Below, piece by piece: positions 1-6,720 of a DNA stretch of 43,867 nt. The position numbers were made by a program, and so were the translations under genes. Origin of the DNA: a virus. The notes below the pieces were generated by a model. The model was given only the letters and a program-made list of their open reading frames with translations, searched no databases and was not told the origin of the DNA. Each line of letters opens with the position of its first letter. Positions within the stretch are counted from its first letter, which is position 1. The stretch spans positions 1 to 43,867 of the IMG/VR virus record IMGVR_UViG_3300037089_000376; one strand, written 5' to 3'.

Positions 1-47
1 TTCTATATAGTTTTTCAATATATCAATTGTTATATATCGAACTATTG

Positions 48-143
48 ATGGGTTTCTCGACTTATTTCAGACGGCAATTCATCCCCCAGCTAAAGCAAGG
101 GGATTTCTTGCACGATCAGGTTAAAAATCGCATCTTCAAATAA
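48..143 (+). pseudogene. Short ORF possibly truncated by a tandem duplication
   Basis: An ATG at 48 opens a frame that ends at TAA 141-143 after 31 codons. The frame is also open back to base 3, so this could be the tail of a gene lying mostly outside the window. If one copy of the adjacent 17-bp repeat is removed, the frame continues for 12 more codons. It then stops at TGA 194-196, which overlaps the Shine-Dalgarno of the next gene, a typical phage junction. The current stop therefore looks secondary. I recognise no family, and chance coding cannot be excluded at this length. Confidence 0.3.
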
Positions 144-158
144 ATCGCATCTTCAAAT
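125..158 (+). repeat. 17-bp perfect tandem direct repeat
   Basis: The unit AAATCGCATCTTCAAAT occurs twice with no gap, at 125-141 and 142-158. Because 17 is not a multiple of three, the duplication shifts any reading frame that crosses it. Confidence 0.95.
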
Positions 159-203
159 TCAACAACTGGCACATGCATATTCTTAGATATACTTGAGGTT
201 GAA

Positions 204-2261
204 ATGGGTTTTGTATCGTACAAAGACACGAGTTTGCTGGCCACTGAAAGCACAGAGGGGATGCTATCCGCCCAAGGCAAGCGAATCGAGCGGCAGTCGT
301 ACGAGAACTGCAAATACCAGTTGAACGTGGCGGCCATTGCGGGATTCAACCCCGCAGCCACAAGTGCCGCTGATTGGGACGGTGCGGTCGCGGGTGCGTC
401 GTGGGCTGCTGACGTTGCTGCTCACGTGCGACTGCTGAATCAATCGACAGGCGCGATTTATACACTGACTACTGCGACGATTTGTACGGCTACTGGTGAT
501 CCATTGCTGTACGGGGCGCTGTTGTCCGTGCCTGGAAGCGCTGGCACTCCGATGTATCGGCAGACTGCTACGGACGGGACGGCGGTGTTTGCTCTTGTTA
601 CGACGGGCGGTTCAGGAGTTCAAGGGGCTCAGGGCACTCAAGGCCAACAGGGGTGGCAAGGGAGTGTTGGTGCAGGGGTTCAAGGAAATCAAGGAGCTGG
701 ATCGCAAGGTAACCAGGGTCTCACAGGGAACCAAGGGACCACTGGCGGGCAAGGATACCAAGGCACGAACCCAGGGCCTCAAGGCAATCAAGGTAATACC
801 GGCGCTCAGGGAAACCAAGGCGATGTTGGAGGCACCGGGGTTCAGGGCAATCAGGGACCTCAAGGACGACAGGGTAATCAGGGTGTTGGTACTACAGGTG
901 TTCAAGGTAATCAAGGCACTGTAGGGTCAACAGGCGTTCAGGGCAACCAAGGTAATCAAGGATGGCAAGGCAATCAAGGTATTGGTGGCTCTTCTGTCAT
1001 AACAGATACATCTTTGAGCGATGTAAATCTAACGCTAGGGGCCAAGTTTTTTACTACTGCTCATTCGGGTGATGGGTTTGCCGCAGGCATACGTTTACGA
1101 GTAACCGCGACGTTTAATGGATGGTGGGTTGAAGGCGTATGCGTGTCATACAGTGGGACCACGTTAGAAATTAACGTGGATCTGTACACCCCTGGGGAAG
1201 GCGGGAATACCGTCTCTGGCGGCTGTGTTATAACCGTTGCTGGCCAACCCTCAGCTGGTATACAAGGTAATCAAGGCAATCTAGGAACTCAAGGAAACCA
1301 AGGGAATCAAGGTGCAACCGGTGCCTCAGGTGTGCAGGGGAATCAAGGTAACCAAGGGAATCAAGGCAATCAAGGGAATGTTGGAAGTCAGGGTAACCAA
1401 GGGAATCAAGGGACCACCGGCGCGACAGGAGTACAGGGGAACCAGGGGAATCAAGGGAATCAAGGGAATCAAGGCAATCAAGGCACAACAGGAGCTGGCG
1501 TCCAAGGGAACCAGGGTAATGTAGGAGCTGGGTTTCAAGGGAACCAGGGTAATGACGCTATTGGAGTCCAAGGTAACCAAGGGAATCAAGGTCTAACAGG
1601 AGCTGGGTTTCAAGGGAACCAAGGTAATGATGCTATTGGAGTCCAAGGGAACCAGGGGAGTGTAGGGGCTGGGTTTCAAGGGAACCAGGGTAATGACGCT
1701 ATTGGAGTCCAAGGTAACCAGGGGAACCAAGGCCTAACAGGAGCTGGGTTTCAAGGGAACCAAGGTAGTGGAGGTACTGGAGCACAAGGCAATCAAGGTA
1801 GTGGAGGTACTGGAGCACAAGGCAATCAAGGTACTGGAGCACAAGGTACTCAAGGGTTCCAGGGTGCTAGTGGCGGCGGTGGCGGAGGGCCCGCCCCGTC
1901 TTACTTATACTTACCGCTTATATCTGGATTACAGGCCGTTGGGGCTAGCTATACGGTTGTTGGACTGATTCCATCAACCAATTACTCAGCTCTTGGTAGT
2001 GGATCGTTATCTTTCGTGTTCTCAGCTACCCTTAATATCCCAACATCCTCAACGGCTCAAGTGCGCCTGTATGATGTAACAAATCACAACACTCTATGGG
2101 AATCAACTGTTATCAGTGGTCCCCAAACAGAGTACGTCGCTAGTTCTACAATCACACCCGCGTCGGGTAGTTCTGTTTTGGAACTTTGGATAGCCACACC
2201 AACAATCTCGGGTGGTAATGCCATCTGTCTATCAGCAGTAGTCATTGTAACATTTTCATGA
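204..2261 (+). CDS. Collagen-like tail fibre protein with GNQ triplet repeats
   Basis: A 685-residue modular protein, probably a trimeric virion fibre. Residues 1-135 form an N-terminal domain that presumably attaches to the virion. Residues about 136-262 and 352-553 have glycine at every third position in a collagen pattern dominated by G-N-Q triplets with very few prolines. Between them (about 263-351) lies a beta-rich domain containing FFTTAHSGDGFAAG and GVCVSYSGTTLEINVD. Similar islands interrupt collagen stretches in other phage fibres. A G-rich hinge leads to a C-terminal beta-sandwich-like domain (about 565-685) that could trimerise or bind receptor. The start is ATG 204 behind TTGAGG. 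The collagen assignment is clear. The adsorption role is inferred from the family and the neighbouring structural genes. Confidence 0.85.
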   Translation: MGFVSYKDTSLLATESTEGMLSAQGKRIERQSYENCKYQLNVAAIAGFNPAATSAADWDGAVAGASWAADVAAHVRLLNQSTGAIYTLTTATICTATGDPLLYGALLSVPGSAGTPMYRQTATDGTAVFALVTTGGSGVQGAQGTQGQQGWQGSVGAGVQGNQGAGSQGNQGLTGNQGTTGGQGYQGTNPGPQGNQGNTGAQGNQGDVGGTGVQGNQGPQGRQGNQGVGTTGVQGNQGTVGSTGVQGNQGNQGWQGNQGIGGSSVITDTSLSDVNLTLGAKFFTTAHSGDGFAAGIRLRVTATFNGWWVEGVCVSYSGTTLEINVDLYTPGEGGNTVSGGCVITVAGQPSAGIQGNQGNLGTQGNQGNQGATGASGVQGNQGNQGNQGNQGNVGSQGNQGNQGTTGATGVQGNQGNQGNQGNQGNQGTTGAGVQGNQGNVGAGFQGNQGNDAIGVQGNQGNQGLTGAGFQGNQGNDAIGVQGNQGSVGAGFQGNQGNDAIGVQGNQGNQGLTGAGFQGNQGSGGTGAQGNQGSGGTGAQGNQGTGAQGTQGFQGASGGGGGGPAPSYLYLPLISGLQAVGASYTVVGLIPSTNYSALGSGSLSFVFSATLNIPTSSTAQVRLYDVTNHNTLWESTVISGPQTEYVASSTITPASGSSVLELWIATPTISGGNAICLSAVVIVTFS
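1524..1763 (+). repeat. Degenerate 66-75 bp tandem repeats inside the collagen-like gene
   Basis: Units beginning GGAGCTGGGTTTCAAGG (GGGGCTGGG in one copy) start near 1524, 1599, 1665 and 1740, giving spacings of 75, 66 and 75 bp. Each encodes GAGFQGNQG followed mostly by NDAIGVQGNQG. The near-identical DNA suggests recent expansion by recombination or slippage and probable length variation between strains. Confidence 0.85.
1764..1829 (+). repeat. Two 33-bp tandem repeats in the collagen-like gene
   Basis: Two adjacent copies (1764-1796 and 1797-1829) encode GSGGTGAQGNQ. A partial third copy follows. They continue the triplet register of the upstream repeats. Confidence 0.8.
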
Positions 2262-2270
2262 GGTAAATTT

Positions 2271-3221
2271 ATGGCACTCCCTTCTCTCGAAAGAACTTGG
2301 CAATACAACGTCAACCAACAGGTCGCACCGACTTCTCTCACAGTAGATCTACAGAACTTGATGTATCTGATCAAAGCCAGCTTAGTTGGTTTTATCAGCA
2401 GCCCTTGGACTGTTGTCAGTTCAAGCGACGGAACTTCTAATTTTGGGGCCTCGGATTACTGGTCTGATTACACCAAACTTGTATGGACTAGCGCTGGAAG
2501 TAACCATTCTTGGATTGTTCTGCAGCAAACAGGTGTGGCATCAACGTTCCAAATACTAATTGATCTCTCTAATTACACCCAACTAAATTGTAATATCCTA
2601 ATGTCTTTCGCTGGGTTCACCGGAGGGAGTCTTACAGCAGCACCAACTGCAAGCGATTCTGTGACAATCCTAAGTAATTCTAGTTGGATTTACTACCAAT
2701 CATCAGTGAATACTATTCTCGATGTCTGGATGGATTCTACTGGGAAGTCAACTAGAGTTGTGATACTTGCTGGGTCTACAGTTCGATCAATGTTCTTTAT
2801 TGAATACCTAGCAGACTCTCCTTTGACGAATAAAGCAGTAGGTGTCTGCAAATCTTCGTCAGGAGAAGTAACTCTTGGTTCCTTTCAAGGAAGCGCTTAT
2901 TGGGCCGGAAGATACAGTTCGATCAACTTTACTGGGTACACCTGCAGTGAGGCCTATGGGACAACAAACAGCCAATCCCCTGTAGTCAATCAAGCCTCCG
3001 GATCAATCTCCAACTTCAGTGGTGCTTATCCGATATCACCCTTGTCAGTGTTTTCTGCCACGGGTGGTGCAACAGGACGGGCCGGGAGGTTAGTTGATAT
3101 GTGGGCGGGTTCGTCATCCATTGCTACTGGTTCTACCTACCCGGCAGCAGGTTTGGCACTTATTCAACTCAACCAGTTTGTACTCCCGTGGGATGGAGTA
3201 TCAACCCCTGTAATAGCATAG
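2271..3221 (+). CDS. Probable virion surface protein, unknown family
   Basis: A 316-residue protein that follows the collagen-like gene after 9 bases, with TGAGG 7-8 bases before the ATG. It begins MALPSLERTWQYNVNQQ. The rest is rich in Ser, Thr, Gly and aromatics, with no Lys-rich or catalytic motif and no signal peptide or membrane segment. Such composition is typical of beta-structured phage surface proteins. Its position between two probable fibre-region genes suggests a structural or receptor-binding partner. I recognise no named domain, so the role is inferred only from composition and context. Confidence 0.6.
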   Translation: MALPSLERTWQYNVNQQVAPTSLTVDLQNLMYLIKASLVGFISSPWTVVSSSDGTSNFGASDYWSDYTKLVWTSAGSNHSWIVLQQTGVASTFQILIDLSNYTQLNCNILMSFAGFTGGSLTAAPTASDSVTILSNSSWIYYQSSVNTILDVWMDSTGKSTRVVILAGSTVRSMFFIEYLADSPLTNKAVGVCKSSSGEVTLGSFQGSAYWAGRYSSINFTGYTCSEAYGTTNSQSPVVNQASGSISNFSGAYPISPLSVFSATGGATGRAGRLVDMWAGSSSIATGSTYPAAGLALIQLNQFVLPWDGVSTPVIA

Positions 3222-3237
3222 TCGTTGAGGTGAATTT

Positions 3238-3561
3238 ATGGCTGATTATGATGGTGAGTTTATTTGGGGTAGCTCTACCCCACCTGATGGTTACGATGGT
3301 TACGCTGGTGTTGCTTGTGTCGCAGATGGGGACTCTATTAGCTCCCTTTACAAATACGAGAGTAATTTTGAGTTCTCTATCTCAGCTAACGGTGAGGCAG
3401 TACAATACAAGCAAACCACAACTCACTATCACAAGAGAGCTTGGAGAACTGAGTCATCGGCCTTTGTGGAGTGGGAGACAACAGACCTATCCGGAGCTTA
3501 TCCTGGAGGTGGGACTTTGGAGCCAACTCTTGGAGCCATCGTATATTGGTGGACTTCATGA
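3238..3561 (+). CDS. Small structural-region protein with DGYDGY motif
   Basis: A 107-residue protein of unknown function starting at ATG 3238 behind a good Shine-Dalgarno (GAGGTGA). It carries PPDGYDGYAG near residue 16, two copies of the DGY tripeptide that recurs across this window. It is rich in Tyr and Trp and ends in a hydrophobic aromatic stretch (GAIVYWWTS). It is the last of three closely spaced genes after the leader, so it is probably co-expressed with the fibre proteins. No domain is recognised. Confidence 0.6.
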   Translation: MADYDGEFIWGSSTPPDGYDGYAGVACVADGDSISSLYKYESNFEFSISANGEAVQYKQTTTHYHKRAWRTESSAFVEWETTDLSGAYPGGGTLEPTLGAIVYWWTS

Positions 3562-3640
3562 CACACCAAGGTCCAAACACCCGTCCCTCGACTGACTACA
3601 AGCGGAAGCTTGCGCTTCAAGCCCGATATATACATGATCA
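3562..3640. other. Spacer between fibre genes and accessory cassette
   Basis: 79 bases without a gene. A 5-bp hairpin (GAAGC-TTGC-GCTTC, about 3605-3618) lacks a following T tract, so I do not call a terminator. The spacer ends in the GATATATA element described below. Confidence 0.5.
3624..3633 (+). promoter_or_regulatory. Candidate GATATAT late-promoter element
   Basis: CGATATATAC lies 7 bases before the ATG at 3641, and the gene has no visible Shine-Dalgarno. It is one of seven such elements in short gene-start gaps. If it acts as a -10-like box, transcription would begin at or next to the start codon. Function is inferred from recurrence only. Confidence 0.35.
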
Positions 3641-4729
3641 ATGCAAATATTTTTAGATGCTAATGCGCATCTTCCTCTCCATCCAAAGGCCCTGGAAGCA
3701 TATGTAAGCTTCAATCAATCGATAGCCGGACATGGCCATGCGATGTCTATCTCTATGCCCGGCAGACAGGCTGCTTCTGAAATCGAGACGGCAAGAACCA
3801 AAATTGCCAAATTAATCGGCGCTGAAAATCCCAACCAAATCATATTTACCTCATCCTGTACCCAAGCCTGCGAATGGGGATTGGAATTATTACATGCACA
3901 GAATTTTAGCAAAGTCTATTGTTCTACCCTTGAACATAAATCTGTCTCAATAAAATCTAGAGAACTCTTTGGTAATAACGATCTCTTTGTAAATAAAGAC
4001 GGAATTGTAGCTTGTACATTTATCCCTCCTGAGAAATCTGCTTTCGTATGTATTCATGTACAAAATGAAATTGGTACAATACAAGACATAGAGAATATTA
4101 AGGTTCCATTCTTTTGTGACATGACTCAATCACTTGGCAAAATTCCAGTAAATGTTTCTACAATACCAAATTTGATGATAGGTGTATTTGGGGCTCATAA
4201 ATTTGGTGGCCCAGTAAATGTTGGTTTCATATATATAAGAGATAATAAATGGTGGAGAGAATTTGGAGTTGGAAGCAGATATCACTCAGATCGTACTGGA
4301 ACACCAGATGCTGGAATGGTTCTAGCCACATCCGTAGCTTTGGAAGAAGCTATCAAAACGTTACAGTCCAGATATCACAGGGCCTTGACATTTCGTTCTA
4401 TAATTGAATCAGCGGCTAGATCGATTGGTATTGAGATAATTGGTGAAAATACCAACAGAATTCCGCATGCTACTTTTCTGAATATTGGCAAGAAGATGGG
4501 CCCGCACGTAATGGCCCAACTGGAAGCTGAAGGGATATTTGTAGGTCTTGGATCTGCTTGTGGATCTTTGCACTCAAATACAAATCCAGTCATGACGGCA
4601 TTAGGGTATGGCGGCAGCTCCCAAGACAATCTTCGAATCTCCCAGTGGGGAGATTATGGAGAGCGAGAAGCCAGGATAGTGGCTCAAGCCCTGATTAAGT
4701 ATTGTCCAAAGCCTGATATATTCCAATGA
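3641..4729 (+). CDS. Cysteine desulfurase-like PLP enzyme (NifS/IscS class)
   Basis: A 362-residue class V aminotransferase-fold protein resembling NifS/IscS, which take sulfur from cysteine as a protein persulfide and release alanine. The landmarks are in order: His99 in STLEHKSV, Asn142 in QNEIGTIQDI, Asp160 and Gln163 in CDMTQSLGKIPV, the PLP lysine Lys187 in GAHKFGGP, RTGTPD at 218-223 matching the family RSGTxN site, and the persulfide Cys307 in GLGSACGSL. The length is slightly below the usual 380-400. All key residues are present, so an active enzyme is likely. The start is ATG 3641, without a clear Shine-Dalgarno. The HNH gene follows after one base. It may feed a sulfur-modification or Fe-S pathway, but no acceptor protein is encoded in the window. 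Confidence 0.85.
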   Translation: MQIFLDANAHLPLHPKALEAYVSFNQSIAGHGHAMSISMPGRQAASEIETARTKIAKLIGAENPNQIIFTSSCTQACEWGLELLHAQNFSKVYCSTLEHKSVSIKSRELFGNNDLFVNKDGIVACTFIPPEKSAFVCIHVQNEIGTIQDIENIKVPFFCDMTQSLGKIPVNVSTIPNLMIGVFGAHKFGGPVNVGFIYIRDNKWWREFGVGSRYHSDRTGTPDAGMVLATSVALEEAIKTLQSRYHRALTFRSIIESAARSIGIEIIGENTNRIPHATFLNIGKKMGPHVMAQLEAEGIFVGLGSACGSLHSNTNPVMTALGYGGSSQDNLRISQWGDYGEREARIVAQALIKYCPKPDIFQ

Positions 4730-4730
4730 T

Positions 4731-5063
4731 ATGGGCAGGCGGAGTAGTTATTTCAGAAGCGTAAAAAAGATCAATTGTGAAATTTGCAGTGAAAATAACA
4801 GGGCCGTTCTTCATAGACATCATATAATTCCAAGAACTGACCCCTTATGCACCGATGAGTGGGATAATGTCTGTGTAATCTGCAGTAATTGTCATAATAA
4901 AACGCATGCTGGCCAGATTAATATTATTGGAGTTTTTTCGTCCACTAAACTGCCATATAAACGTACGTTGGTATTTGAAGAGAATGGAAAGTGTAATGTT
5001 CCTGATTTGGCCAGTATTCCATTCAAACCCACTAGGTCCGAATCAATGAAGGTATTTTTATGA
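4731..5063 (+). CDS. HNH endonuclease-like protein
   Basis: A 110-residue protein with a compact zinc-bound HNH fold. It has CEIC at 16-19, the HRHHIIPR motif at 28-35, CVICSNC at 48-54 and a final His in HNKTH at 55-59. HNH proteins of this size are usually nucleases, either free-standing homing endonucleases or DNA-processing enzymes. It starts one base after the desulfurase stop and overlaps the next gene by 4 bases, so it looks translationally coupled. It lacks the DNA-binding region seen in the HNH protein at 22820, which leaves its target unclear. Confidence 0.75.
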   Translation: MGRRSSYFRSVKKINCEICSENNRAVLHRHHIIPRTDPLCTDEWDNVCVICSNCHNKTHAGQINIIGVFSSTKLPYKRTLVFEENGKCNVPDLASIPFKPTRSESMKVFL

Positions 5064-5353
5064 GTAGAAAAATTCAATCAGAGCGAGAAACGATCATAAT
5101 CATTTTGAAGTTGGCGCGTGAACAGGGCTGCGAAGATAAGGTAAGGAAACTTATTGAGAAATTTCAGAATGCAGTTAAAGGTGCCAAATCTAATCTTGAG
5201 CGTCATCAAATTGCAGCTATGGGAATAGCTGAGATTCATAAGACCATTGGATGTGTTGGTGGGCTGGTAGTTGATGGTGTTGGTGTTTTACCACCCGATA
5301 TTGGATATCAAGAAGCAATCGATCAGCATAAGGGAATGGTTCGATTGGATTAA
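5060..5353 (+). CDS. Small hypothetical protein
   Basis: A 97-residue protein with a 4-base ATGA overlap with the HNH gene. The N-terminal half is strongly charged and probably helical (about 7-60, many Lys, Glu and Arg). The C-terminal half has a Gly/Val stretch (GCVGGLVVDGVGVLPP). I recognise no domain. The tight coupling suggests expression with the cassette but does not show function. Confidence 0.55.
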   Translation: MSRKIQSERETIIIILKLAREQGCEDKVRKLIEKFQNAVKGAKSNLERHQIAAMGIAEIHKTIGCVGGLVVDGVGVLPPDIGYQEAIDQHKGMVRLD

Positions 5354-5432
5354 TGTTACCAAGAAGAAGCAATATCTTAGTATAGCCTTGAAGGAGCCGC
5401 TTGGCGGTAAAGAAAGTCCATTAAGGAAGATT

Positions 5433-5663
5433 ATGCAAGAAGAAAAATATGTTGGGACGGTGGTTTGGTTTGATGCAAGCTTAGGGTACGGATTCATCTC
5501 CAGACCAGACGAGGCTGATTTGTTTGTACATTGGTCTGACATTATCAGCGAAGGTTTCAAAACTTTGAAGAAAGGCCAAGAAGTTATATTCTCAATTGGT
5601 TTGAACAATCGAAAACAACCCAAAGCAATTGAAGTTATTATATCTGAGGCAAAGGGTGAATAA
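5433..5663 (+). CDS. Cold-shock-domain protein
   Basis: A 76-residue single cold-shock domain, a five-stranded OB fold that binds single-stranded RNA or DNA. The order GTVVWFDASLGYGFI (8-22, RNP1) then LFVHWSD (30-36, RNP2) then EGFKTLKKGQEVIFSI matches the family, though RNP1 has Leu where Lys is usual. The frame is open from 5271, but I place the start at ATG 5433 because AAGGAAG sits directly upstream at 5423-5429 and the product then has family length. It overlaps the next gene by 8 bases. Phage cold-shock proteins are presumed RNA chaperones or expression modulators. Confidence 0.8.
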   Translation: MQEEKYVGTVVWFDASLGYGFISRPDEADLFVHWSDIISEGFKTLKKGQEVIFSIGLNNRKQPKAIEVIISEAKGE

Positions 5664-6108
5664 ACCAGAAGAGCTTTGGGTTACGAACATCAATCGTTTT
5701 CAGGATATTACAATTGGGGACCTAACCATTACGGTGCGCCGTGGGCAAAGCTTAAATTTGCTTGCCAGGAAGAAAAATGGCTTATCTATGTACAACATCA
5801 CCAGAAAGCAAATTGATGATAGTATTCAAAGTGGTTCGATTTACCAGAAAGGACTTCACATAAAGGTTAGGTCTGTAGCTCCTCAAATATTTACCAAGAA
5901 GATTGAAGTGGCTAAAGTTTTGGATATGGGTTCTACTCGTACCATTCGAAAGCCGCCAGAGATTGAACAACTTGAATTTCCAGATCTGGATATGGACGAG
6001 GGATCTGCTGAAGATTTTGCCGCAGAAAATGCGGATATGGATGCGGCGGATCGCGCTCCGATTTTGGCAGTTGATCCTATTTTCAAGAAAAATTTTGACG
6101 ACGAATAA
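5656..6108 (+). CDS. Hypothetical structural-region protein, GTG start
   Basis: A 150-residue protein of unknown function. The frame is open from a TTG at 5629, but GTG 5656 is the better start: GAGG at 5646-5649 is well spaced, and it overlaps the cold-shock stop by 8 bases. The first 100 residues are basic and probably beta-rich. The last 50 are very acidic (DLDMDEGSAEDFAAENADMD), ending in FKKNFDDE. The acidic tail could mediate assembly contacts. It opens the run of small structural genes and is 14 bases from the next one. Confidence 0.55.
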   Translation: MNKPEELWVTNINRFQDITIGDLTITVRRGQSLNLLARKKNGLSMYNITRKQIDDSIQSGSIYQKGLHIKVRSVAPQIFTKKIEVAKVLDMGSTRTIRKPPEIEQLEFPDLDMDEGSAEDFAAENADMDAADRAPILAVDPIFKKNFDDE

Positions 6109-6122
6109 CAAGGCATATAGGC

Positions 6123-6707
6123 ATGGGATCTGTTAATTACATCTTTGCTAATACGGGGCAGACGGTTCGTTTGATAGTTCAAGTGCTAGGTAGTGACGGA
6201 CGCCCTATGGATTTGGACGGCTATGGAAATTGGCTAGATGGCTATGGTTATCTTCTGCCGGATGGCTATTATTCAGATCCGCCAGACGGGTATTATCCAG
6301 ACGGATATTCGGATGGATATTGTGACGGATATTCGAGCTGGCAAGCTGAGTGGCTAAGTTGTGCAAGATATACGACAGATTATCACGAGTGGCATAGATG
6401 GTGGCATCATCATGGCCATCACCATCATCACAAGCATCATGAACGTGAGCCTAATGATGGTTACTATGTACCAGTTGTTCAGCGAGTAATGTTTCCAGAT
6501 CTATCGAGCGCTGAACATTACCCAAGGCCAATGACCAGAGTGGGTGTTGGTTTATATGCTCATGGTGTTGGTTTGCCAAGTGGCGTTCCGGCAATTGGAA
6601 CATATATCTCGTCTATTTCTTGGACAGAAGATGATGGTGTGCACTGGGAAACATATGGAATTAATGCTGCAAGACCATTTGGGGTTACTTCGGTAAGTCC
6701 GGTCTAA
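6123..6707 (+). CDS. Structural protein with DGY-repeat and His-rich insertion
   Basis: A 194-residue protein. Residues 1-33 and 115-194 together resemble the N-terminal beta domain of the protein at 6721: TVRLIVQVLGSDGRPMDLD pairs with TVALAAKFAIDGAPVDLD, and RVGVGLYAHG pairs with MRIGLGTYQF. The domain is interrupted by about 80 residues. These hold seven DGY tripeptides (32-70), a Trp/Tyr-rich stretch and a His cluster (88-106, HHHGHHHHHKHH), then an eighth DGY at 112-114. The insertion looks exposed and able to bind metal ions. The role is probably structural, near the neck or another virion surface, by position only. AAGG and TAGG precede the ATG. Confidence 0.65.
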   Translation: MGSVNYIFANTGQTVRLIVQVLGSDGRPMDLDGYGNWLDGYGYLLPDGYYSDPPDGYYPDGYSDGYCDGYSSWQAEWLSCARYTTDYHEWHRWWHHHGHHHHHKHHEREPNDGYYVPVVQRVMFPDLSSAEHYPRPMTRVGVGLYAHGVGLPSGVPAIGTYISSISWTEDDGVHWETYGINAARPFGVTSVSPV

Positions 6708-6720
6708 CCTTAGGCCGTTA

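Larger units (their letters stand above)
1..203. other. Leader region upstream of the collagen-like gene
   Basis: No intact gene can be assigned here. The first 40 bases are very AT-rich, with several TATATA-like runs. An imperfect hairpin pairs 74-77 and 81-86 with 99-104 and 108-111 (core ATCCCC/GGGGAT, 12-base loop). It is followed only by a short T/C stretch, so it is weak as a terminator. A 17-bp tandem duplication lies at 125-158. The sequence TTGAGGTTG at 194-202 supplies the Shine-Dalgarno for the gene starting at 204. A short open frame (48-143) is described separately. Confidence 0.5.

Noticed and set aside
74-111. Hairpin near the window start as a terminator
   Set aside because: The loop is long, the stem is interrupted and the T tract is poor. 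It also lies inside the possible small ORF.
612-914. Minus-strand and alternate-frame ORFs across the collagen-like gene (e.g. 612-914, 1228-1488, 496-924)
   Set aside because: They are low-complexity shadows of the G-N-Q repeat in other frames and have no ribosome sites.
1524-1829. Regular repeats as a CRISPR array
   Set aside because: Units are in-frame coding repeats with no unique spacers and continue the Gly-every-third pattern.
3605-3618. Hairpin before the desulfurase gene as a terminator
   Set aside because: The stem is only 5 bp and no T run follows.
3101-3656. Overlapping + strand ORFs at 3101-3595 and 3471-3656
   Set aside because: They overlap well-supported genes in other frames, with no start signal and atypical composition.
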